Assembly: GCF_014698505.1 (NCBI RefSeq)
Contig: NZ_JACJTD010000062.1
Coordinates: 1-38,518 of the forward strand
DNA: 38,518 nt
Direction: 5' to 3'
DNA from: Nostoc foliaceum FACHB-393
GTDB taxonomy: Bacteria; Cyanobacteriota; Cyanobacteriia; Cyanobacteriales; Nostocaceae
The position numbers were made by a program, and so were the translations under genes. Below are positions 32,855 through 38,518 of the stretch, in pieces. Below the pieces are notes generated by a model. The model did not search any database and had not been told where the DNA came from. It saw only the letters and a list, made by a program, of their open reading frames with translations. Numbering within the stretch: position 1 is the stretch's first letter; every line of letters starts with the position of its first letter.

Positions 32855-33413
32855 ATGGATGTAGTCAAGCGTCGTATCGGTCTTGAGCAAGAGTTTTTTC
32901 TGGTAGATGAAGTTGGTCATCTGAGCGATCGCGCTGATGAATTTTTGCAAGGTTGTCACTTAATGGCGCAAGCACAAGGTTTAAATCCAAGTTACTTTGT
33001 GCCGGAGTTCTTTAAAAGTTAGACTAGCTAAAGAAATGCAGATATTTAAATTAGTAGGCAACCACCTTTATGTACCAGATTTTGAATATCTCAATGGTGA
33101 ATTGCTCTATACCTCAGCTACAGAGGGAGTCAAAAATCCCAAAGTTAAGGCTTACGTCGATTCAATTTTGCAATTTGCGATGAAGGACATTGGCGAAGGA
33201 GCAAATTTTCTGGCAAAACTGAGCCAAGACCTTGATCGCTATCAGACAATAGAAGCTGGGATATTGCAAGAGTTTACCCCGACAACTGCTCAACTTCCAT
33301 TAGATGCGGGTTTACGTCTAGTGTGTGAGTGTTGTGACAAGCTAGAAGCCCAGGTTTCATGGATAGATATAGAAAATCCCCTAGCAGCGTTGGATATTGA
33401 TGAACGATTTTGA
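32855..33413 (+). pseudogene. Second GCS2/glutamate-cysteine ligase-like gene, internally deleted
   Basis: A good ribosome site (GGAGG) precedes ATG 32855. The first 55 codons (RRIGLEQEFFLVDEVGHLSD, AQGLNPSYFVPEF) are the N terminus of a GCS2-type ligase with the metal-binding ExE in GLEQEFF. They end at TAG 33020-33022. From about 33018 another frame gives the family-like C terminus (LAKEMQIFKLVGNHLYVPDF, EGVKNPKVKAYVDSILQFAM, AGLRLVCECCDKLEAQ) to 33413. Roughly half the enzyme is missing and the join is out of frame. It is a pseudogene; an intact but different member is at 27492. Assignment of the C-terminal half to the same family is by pattern, not search. Confidence 0.7.
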
Positions 33414-33554
33414 CTACAACAGCGTTAATGGAATCTCAATTCAAAAAACAACCTTGCTGAATCAAAGTATGAAATGATTGGATAGATGAAGCGCTAAAAG
33501 CGTTTACCAGTAATTCTTTCACAATCCAAAATCCAAAATATCAAACGGTATAAC

Positions 33555-33589
33555 TTCCTCATAAGTTCCTCATATTTTTCCTTTAGTAT
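33555..33589 (+). promoter_or_regulatory. Tandem 11-base repeat promoter of the second pentapeptide unit
   Basis: TTCCTCATAAG (33555-33565) and TTCCTCATATT (33566-33576) are adjacent; 7 bases on, TAGTAT (33584-33589) is the -10 candidate. It is nearly the same as the site at 25697 over about 50 bases. Leader length would be near 90 bases. The rest of the 271-base gap 33414-33684 holds nothing else recognisable. Confidence 0.7.
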
Positions 33590-33684
33590 TTAAATTAAGA
33601 ACATAATTCTGCTTGATTTTTAAATCAATATCTTTAGTTTTTTGTTCAAAGCGTTCCAACTAAATTTACTCAAAACTTAAGGCT

Positions 33685-34254
33685 ATGGACGTTAAAGAAC
33701 TTCTAGATCGATATGCAGCAGGAGAACGGAACTTCCACGGTATTGTCTTACCAAAGGCTGACCTACGGGGTGTTCACTTAGGCGGTGTAGACTTTGGTAG
33801 AGCAGACCTGAGAGGCGCTAACCTAGCAAAAGCATCTATGAGTGGAGCTAATTTGTGTAAAGCCAATCTTCAAGGTGCGAACCTAGAACACGCAAATTTA
33901 TCTGAAGTGATTTTTTGTGGCGCTGATTTGTGTGAAGCGACACTGACAACAGCCAACCTCAATGAATCAGACCTTAGTGGTGCATATCTTTGTGGCGCAG
34001 ACTTATGTGATGCTACTTTGCATATGACATCACTTAGTGCGGCAAACTTGCAGCGTGTAAATTTGAGTGATGCAAAAATGAGCGGAGTCAGGATGTGGAA
34101 AGCTGATTTGCGAGAATCTGACTTGACTGGTGCTGATTTAAGCGAGGCAAATCTGAGTGAGGCAAACCTGACTGGGGCGAATTTAAATGCAACAGATATG
34201 AGTGAAGCTTTTTTAACTGGGACAATTATGCCTGACGGTACTATGCATAAATAG
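33685..34254 (+). CDS. Pentapeptide-repeat protein, second copy
   Basis: A 189-residue protein. The head LLDRYAAGERNFHGIVLPKA corresponds to that of the 25813 protein, then about 30 pentapeptide units follow (LRGVHLGGVDFGRADLRGAN, LCGADLCDATLHMTSLSAAN, LSEANLSEANLTGANLNATD), ending with AFLTGTIMPDGTMHK, the usual cap of cyanobacterial members. Several units contain Cys (LCKAN, FCGAD, LCEAT, LCGAD, LCDAT), which would stack on one face of the helix. No export signal. The decarboxylase gene follows 70 bases later. Function unknown. Confidence 0.85.
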   Translation: MDVKELLDRYAAGERNFHGIVLPKADLRGVHLGGVDFGRADLRGANLAKASMSGANLCKANLQGANLEHANLSEVIFCGADLCEATLTTANLNESDLSGAYLCGADLCDATLHMTSLSAANLQRVNLSDAKMSGVRMWKADLRESDLTGADLSEANLSEANLTGANLNATDMSEAFLTGTIMPDGTMHK

Positions 34255-34324
34255 TGTTAGAACCTGAAAATTAGTTGTCTGCTGATAGTCGGTTCTTAGA
34301 AAACAGTCTTTAGGGAGGTAGAAA

Positions 34325-35950
34325 ATGCCTCAACTAGCACCGCATATATTTGATATCTTATACCAGCAGGGTGTACAACACGCGTTTGGTATACCTGGGG
34401 ATTTTGCTCTAACGCTATTTGATGCACTAGCGGCTAGCAAGATTGAACCCATTGTTATGACACATGAACCCTGCGTAGGCTTTGCTGCTGATGCTTACTC
34501 CCGGATTCGGGGTTTGGGTTTAGCGGTTGTTACCTATAGTGTCGGCGGGTTGAATATGGTGAATGCTGTAGCAGGCGCTTATGCGGAGAAATCACCATTA
34601 GTAATTTTAAGTGGTGGCCCAGGCATCCGGGAACGACGGGAGCATGACTTACTGCACCATAAAGTAAAAACCTTCGATACGCAACGGCGTGTTTATGAAG
34701 AAGTCACTCTTTACGCCACAACGTTAACTGACCCAAAAACAGCTGATACGAAAATTCATCGTGCCCTTGACTATGCAACGACATTCAAGCGTCCTGTTTA
34801 TTTGGAAATTCCCCGCGATCTGGTTTATGCCGAGATTACGGAGTCAGAACACTTGCTACCACCAATCAAGCGCACTGATCCAGATACCTTAACGGAAGCC
34901 GTTGCAGAAACCTTGGAGATGTTACAGCAATCGCACTCACCTGTGATTATTGCTTGTGTAGAGGTTCATCGCTTTGGCTTGCAGGAACAACTTCTAGCCT
35001 TGGCAGAAAAACTCGGTGTACCAGTCTGCTCAACCATGTTAGGGAAATCTGTTTTTCCTGAAGGACATCCCCAATACATCGGTATCTACAATGGTGAAGC
35101 AGGGGATTTAAATGTGCAAAGAACTATTGAAGAATCAGACTGTGTGCTGATGTTGGGGGTGTTTATGACTGATATTAACTTGGGGATGTTTACGGCCCAT
35201 CTTAATCCAAGTTGTACAGTCTATGCAACCTCAGAACGCATTGCTATTAAACATCATGAATACCCGAATGTGAGGTTTGAAGATTTCATCAACACCTTGT
35301 TGAATAGTCCAGATTTGCCTCATTGGAATTCATCTAGCATCAAAACGATGAAACCGCGTGTTGCTCCATCTTTGGGCAAGATTTCCATGAGTGGATTACT
35401 CTATGAACTCAATCAGTTCATTGACAGCAATACTCTACTGGTGACAGATGTCGGTGATACTTTATTTGCAGCAGATGATATCCAGACACAGCAAGGCACA
35501 TCATTCTTATGTCCGGCCTTCTACGCCAGTATGGGATTTGGAATTCCTGGTGTAATCGGCGCTCAATTAGCCGATCCATTCCGGCGGGCGATCACTTTGG
35601 TTGGCGATGGCGCATTTCAGATGACAGGAATGGAATTGCTCACAGCTAAACGCTTAGGACTGAACCCAATTGTCATTGTCATCAATAATGGTTCATTTGC
35701 TTCTCTCCAAGCGATGGGGTATCAAGAAGCGGCATTTGTCAAAATTCCCACAATTGACTATGCCCAGTTAGCAAAAGTCCTGGGAGGTCATGGCTTTGTT
35801 ATTCACACAGATACACAACTACAACAAGCCTTAAATATAGCGAGAGATAGCGAGATTTTCAGCATTCTTGATGTTCATCTTTCACCTGAGGATATTTCGC
35901 CTGCTTTGCAAAGATTGAGCGCACTATTTGCCAAAACCCTCAAAGGATAA
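34325..35950 (+). CDS. ThDP-dependent 2-keto-acid decarboxylase (indolepyruvate/phenylpyruvate type)
   Basis: A 541-residue thiamine-diphosphate enzyme. FGIPGDFALTLFDAL and the catalytic Glu48 in MTHEPCVGFAADAYSR lie in the Pyr domain, GLNMVNAVAGAYAEKSP follows, a central domain covers about 185-340, and the PP domain has GDGAFQMTGMELLTAKRLGL with NNGS for metal-ThDP binding (residue 427 onward). Its length and the HEP motif fit pyruvate, phenylpyruvate or indolepyruvate decarboxylases; PGDF with a short loop resembles the aromatic group, but specificity cannot be read. The His pair usual near residue 113 is seen as HDLLHHK. GGGAGG is 7 bases before the ATG. It probably shares a transcript with the pentapeptide gene. 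Confidence 0.88.
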   Translation: MPQLAPHIFDILYQQGVQHAFGIPGDFALTLFDALAASKIEPIVMTHEPCVGFAADAYSRIRGLGLAVVTYSVGGLNMVNAVAGAYAEKSPLVILSGGPGIRERREHDLLHHKVKTFDTQRRVYEEVTLYATTLTDPKTADTKIHRALDYATTFKRPVYLEIPRDLVYAEITESEHLLPPIKRTDPDTLTEAVAETLEMLQQSHSPVIIACVEVHRFGLQEQLLALAEKLGVPVCSTMLGKSVFPEGHPQYIGIYNGEAGDLNVQRTIEESDCVLMLGVFMTDINLGMFTAHLNPSCTVYATSERIAIKHHEYPNVRFEDFINTLLNSPDLPHWNSSSIKTMKPRVAPSLGKISMSGLLYELNQFIDSNTLLVTDVGDTLFAADDIQTQQGTSFLCPAFYASMGFGIPGVIGAQLADPFRRAITLVGDGAFQMTGMELLTAKRLGLNPIVIVINNGSFASLQAMGYQEAAFVKIPTIDYAQLAKVLGGHGFVIHTDTQLQQALNIARDSEIFSILDVHLSPEDISPALQRLSALFAKTLKG

Positions 35951-36497
35951 AGTCATACGAATTCGTAATTCGTAATTCAGACAGTCCCCAACCCATTTTC
36001 CTCATCTTAAAGGCGTAGTTTTTTATCCTGAAAATATTCTTTAGAAAGATATAACTATATCTAAACTTATATCTATTGGTTGATATTTAAATCAAATTAT
36101 TTTCTACTATTTAGGAATACCTTGTGAATTGATTAGAGAAACTTTAACACGGTTTTACTTGAGAGTAAAATATATCATGCAGTAGTAGTGATGTATATAG
36201 ATGATATAGGGTCAATTTTTACAGAAATTGTCTTGGCACTTTCGTAGCAATTTAAATTTATAGGTCATGGTGGCAGATTTATAGGTTTCGTACTGTGAAC
36301 TAAGAGGCTAAGATAGCTACATTTAGCTTGTCGCTTTTAGATATCAAATTAAAGCTTAGATACTCATCTGTCAAACAGGTCAATTAGTAACAGATTGGAT
36401 AGATATAGCTATAACCTGGACAAATAAAATTCACAAGTCTTGACCTGATGTTAAATATAAATAAAAATGGTTTTCTTAATGATTCAAAATAATATAT
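35951..36497. other. 547-base gap with STRR repeat
   Basis: Bases 35958-35979 carry TTCGTAA heptamers. AGATATAACTATATCT near 36046-36061 is a near-palindrome. The rest is AT-rich (about three quarters A+T by eye), with no convincing reading frame, hairpin with T-run, or copy of the 11-base repeat promoter. The promoter of the three genes that follow must lie here, but I cannot place it. Confidence 0.5.
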
Positions 36498-36842
36498 ATG
36501 AATAAAAACTTAGGATTGATTTTTATAACCATAGCATTAGTAAGTTTATTATTTTTACCATTATTTACCGTGATGAATCAGGAAAAACAACCTTTGTTTT
36601 TGTTAAATTCTGTATCAATTAGTCAAACTATTGAACAGATAAAAGAGCAATATGAATCTGATTTACTGAGTATTGATGGTGTAGTAGGTGTGGGAATTGG
36701 TGAATGTGAAGATAAACCTTGCATAAAAGTGTATTTAGAAAATGAATCTCCGAACTTTAAAAAGCAAATACCAAAGCAGTTGGATGGATTCAAAGTAGAT
36801 GCACAAGTGACAGGAGCTATTCAAGCATTGCCTCAGCAATAA
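36498..36842 (+). CDS. Membrane-anchored small protein with the GVGIG domain of the adjacent protease
   Basis: A 114-residue protein. Residues 5-25 (LGLIFITIALVSLLFLPLFT) form one membrane segment or an uncleaved signal anchor. After an acidic helix (QTIEQIKEQYESDLL), IDGVVGVGIGECEDKPCIKV and KQLDGFKVDAQVTG repeat the pattern seen in the next two genes: N-V-x-G-V-G-I-G, a beta strand, then a K-x-i-x-G-x-x-x-D-V end. The pair CEDKPC may be a disulfide if outside. No strong ribosome site. It begins 33 bases before the next gene's start region and likely shares its transcript. The function is unknown; I infer a partner of the protease. Confidence 0.65.
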   Translation: MNKNLGLIFITIALVSLLFLPLFTVMNQEKQPLFLLNSVSISQTIEQIKEQYESDLLSIDGVVGVGIGECEDKPCIKVYLENESPNFKKQIPKQLDGFKVDAQVTGAIQALPQQ

Positions 36843-36875
36843 CAAGTCTTTTTTCTCTGTAAAAGGGAGATGGCG

Positions 36876-37103
36876 ATGAACAAAGTTAATACCGTCAAAC
36901 AGGATTATGAGGAACAACTGATGAGGCTACCCAATGTTACAGGCGTTGGCATTGGTGACAAGGATGGGAGGACGGTCATTAAGGTTTTTGTGACCCAAAA
37001 AATTCCAGAGTCCGACTTACAGCCGCAGGAGGTTGTCCCGAAGTCTATAGAAGGATGTGAAACCGACGTTGAAGAAATCGGCATTGTAACAGCACAAATC
37101 TAA
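36876..37103 (+). CDS. Stand-alone GVGIG-domain protein
   Basis: A 75-residue protein that is almost entirely the shared domain: LMRLPNVTGVGIGDKDGRTV, IKVFVTQKIPESDLQPQEVV and PKSIEGCETDVEEIGIVT. It matches the N-terminal region of the next protein (RPNVVGLGVG, LVTHKMPKDELSDADLVP, TDVLEIGY). AAGGGAG lies 6 bases before ATG 36876, which I prefer to the ATG two codons upstream that abuts the ribosome site. The protease gene starts 26 bases after the stop. No signal peptide or membrane segment, so it should be cytoplasmic. Not a named function. Confidence 0.7.
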   Translation: MNKVNTVKQDYEEQLMRLPNVTGVGIGDKDGRTVIKVFVTQKIPESDLQPQEVVPKSIEGCETDVEEIGIVTAQI

Positions 37104-37129
37104 ATAACCAGATCAACAGGAGATTTGAT

Positions 37130-38278
37130 ATGAAATTAGATGAAAATAAGATGATACTGTCTGGACAGTACACAGCAGAGGTGCAAAAAGCTCACAGAGC
37201 CGCAGTAGAAGAGTTTATGAGTCCACAGCAGCTGCGTCCCAACGTCGTTGGTCTTGGAGTAGGCGTAAAATGGCGGAATGGAGAGCCTACGGGTGAGCCA
37301 GCTTTGTTGACATTAGTCACTCACAAGATGCCAAAAGATGAATTGAGTGATGCTGATCTCGTACCATCGACATTGGCAGATATGCAAACTGATGTTTTAG
37401 AAATCGGTTATCCTTTCGCGGGAGTGGGCGAGTTACGCCAAAAACCACCGCAGATGAGAACTGAGCTTATACAACCTACTAATGGTATGACTGGAACTTA
37501 CCGTGTTACTGAAAGGGTTGAAATACCAGAAGCGGGCATTGAGATACTTGCTAAACGTGCCCGTCCAGCGGAGGGAGGCTACAGCGTTGGACATTTCAAG
37601 ATTACGGCAGGTACTATTGCTACTTGCGTATACGATATTTTACCAGAAGGTTCTACGAACCCTCCCGTACATGGCAAAGGTATCCCGTCCCGCTACTATA
37701 TTCTTAGCAATAATCATGTCTTGGCTAATAGCAACGATGCTGCTGTAGGTGATCCTATATTGCAACCAGGCCCCTTTGATGGCGGGACTGCTCCAACAGA
37801 TATCATCGCTCGGTTGAACCGATTTGTTCCAATTGACTTTGAGCCAACAATTCCCAGAGAACAGCACCGCAACCTTGTTGATGCGGCAATCGCAGAAGGA
37901 GCATTCCATGATCTTGATCGGGAAATTTACTGGTTGGGTTACGTGCGAGGTTGGCGGCGCAAGCAGGATATAACGGTGGGGATGCCTGTGTATAAGACTG
38001 GACGCACCACAAACTTCACAAGCGGTAGAATTACGGCAATTAGTGCCACTGTCGATGTGGGCTATGGTAACGGGAGGATAGCTCGTTTTAAGGATCAGAT
38101 AGTTACTACCAATCTTTCGGCCGGTGGTGACTCTGGTTCACTGGTTGCTACTTTGGTCAATAACACCCCGGCGGCTGTAGGACTGCTGTTTGCTGGCTCC
38201 TCGGTGGCAACTATTGTCAATCAAATCGAAAATGTGCGATCGCTACTACGCATAGAAGTTGCAGAACAGATTCTCTAA
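37130..38278 (+). CDS. Trypsin-like serine protease with N-terminal GVGIG domain (Nal1-like)
   Basis: A 382-residue protein. Residues about 30-105 are the same domain as in the two preceding genes. The rest is a chymotrypsin-fold protease: YYILSNNHVLANSNDAAVGD (His196), RNLVDAAIAEG (Asp251) and LSAGGDSGSLVAT (Ser335), a complete triad in order with normal spacing, and a late GLLFAGSS strand that would line the substrate pocket. Similar proteins in bacteria and the plant NAL1 protein share this layout. There is no signal peptide, which is unusual for a trypsin-like enzyme and suggests a cytoplasmic role. CAGGAG lies 8 bases before the ATG. Last gene of the three-gene unit. Confidence 0.85.
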   Translation: MKLDENKMILSGQYTAEVQKAHRAAVEEFMSPQQLRPNVVGLGVGVKWRNGEPTGEPALLTLVTHKMPKDELSDADLVPSTLADMQTDVLEIGYPFAGVGELRQKPPQMRTELIQPTNGMTGTYRVTERVEIPEAGIEILAKRARPAEGGYSVGHFKITAGTIATCVYDILPEGSTNPPVHGKGIPSRYYILSNNHVLANSNDAAVGDPILQPGPFDGGTAPTDIIARLNRFVPIDFEPTIPREQHRNLVDAAIAEGAFHDLDREIYWLGYVRGWRRKQDITVGMPVYKTGRTTNFTSGRITAISATVDVGYGNGRIARFKDQIVTTNLSAGGDSGSLVATLVNNTPAAVGLLFAGSSVATIVNQIENVRSLLRIEVAEQIL

Positions 38279-38369
38279 AAGCATGCATATCTGAGTCAAT
38301 TAGTAGTCCACTACCACTAACGACTTGGTGATAGTGTGTTGTTTTAGCAGTAGATTCCTGAAATCAAAA

Positions 38370-38397
38370 CCCCCTAGCTGCGATATGAGCTAGGGGG
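38370..38397 (-). terminator. Terminator of the rRNA operon
   Basis: CCCCCTAGCT and AGCTAGGGGG pair perfectly (10 bases) across an 8-base loop. On the minus strand the hairpin is followed by TTTTGATTT, so it ends the rRNA transcript 17 bases after 5S rRNA. It may also stop the protease transcript from the other side, though the plus-strand tail (CTTTGAT) is weaker. Confidence 0.85.
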
Positions 38398-38414
38398 CTT
38401 TGATAGAAAAATGA

Positions 38415-38518
38415 ATCCTGGCATCGAGCTATTTTTGCGTAGGGCTACCCCTAAACTATCGTGGCCGCAGCAGCGTTTCACCTCTGAGTTCGGGAAGGGT
38501 TCAGTGTGGTTCCACCGC
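38415..38518 (-). rRNA. rrf: 5S ribosomal RNA (5' end outside the window)
   Basis: The reverse complement contains the 5S core GGAACCACACTGAACC, CCCGAACTCAGAGGTGAAAC, CGCTGCTGCGGCCACGATAG and the closing GGTAGCCCTACGCAAAAATA, ending in GATGCCAGGATT. These are the conserved loops and the characteristic cyanobacterial 5S sequence. About 104 bases are inside the window; roughly 15 bases of the 5' end are beyond it. It shows that an rrs-rrl-rrf operon lies to the right, read towards this region. Confidence 0.95.

Noticed and set aside
36046..36061. Near-palindrome AGATATAACTATATCT as an operator for the protease set
   Set aside because: Too AT-rich and too far (about 440 bases) from the first gene to support without other evidence.

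Overview
This window comes from a filamentous cyanobacterium of the Nostoc/Anabaena type. The evidence is the many HIP1 octamers (GCGATCGC), the TTACGAA-type short tandem repeats between genes, a long-chain iron-stress flavodoxin (IsiB), several short inverted-repeat elements of cyanobacterial style, and a very large Ser/Thr kinase/AAA/histidine kinase hybrid of a kind common in heterocystous strains. It is a chromosomal, mainly metabolic and stress-related region that ends in the 3' part of an rRNA operon (5S rRNA on the minus strand). I see no phage, CRISPR array or tRNA gene. Layout 1-4.3 kb: a phosphomannomutase-like gene remnant, a small secreted protein, isiB with a possible Fur box, a hydrolase-fold protein that has lost its nucleophile, and a degraded patch holding a broken DUF2442 gene, a short DUF4160 gene, an IS630 transposase remnant interrupted by a 169-base TA-flanked element, and a radical-SAM gene without its 5' part. 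Layout 4.3-11 kb: a sugar-type ABC ATPase, an FAD monooxygenase-like enzyme, SSB, two small conserved proteins, and a rhodanese, family-2 glycosyltransferase and DUF547 group. Layout 11-17.5 kb: two metal or oxyanion modules transcribed away from a shared 279-base gap. Leftward, a Zur-like box precedes a truncated threonyl-tRNA synthetase paralogue and a histidine-rich COG0523 GTPase. Rightward, an ArsR-type repressor with a vicinal Cys pair precedes a tightly overlapping pstS-pstC-pstA-pstB phosphate transporter without phoU. An exported Rid-fold protein follows. Layout 17.9-25 kb: the 1809-residue hybrid kinase, then on the minus strand hspA, a ribosome-hibernation factor fused to a cold-shock domain, and a small basic protein. 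Layout 25.8-36 kb: a stress and metabolism island made of a pentapeptide protein, an M20 amidohydrolase and a carboxylate-amine ligase; an alpha-amylase; a deleted PRPP synthetase, a phosphoribosyltransferase, a dienelactone-hydrolase-like protein and a deleted second carboxylate-amine ligase; and a second pentapeptide protein with a ThDP-dependent 2-keto-acid decarboxylase. The main observation is that four of these units (hspA, both pentapeptide units and the PRPP-synthetase unit) share one promoter design: two adjacent 11-base repeats of the TTCCTCA(C/T)A type followed about 7 bases later by a TA-rich -10 hexamer. This suggests one response regulator controlling a scattered stress regulon. 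Layout 36.5-38.3 kb: three consecutive genes share one small domain, once behind a membrane anchor, once alone and once in front of a trypsin-like protease. They may form an undescribed protease and partner set.
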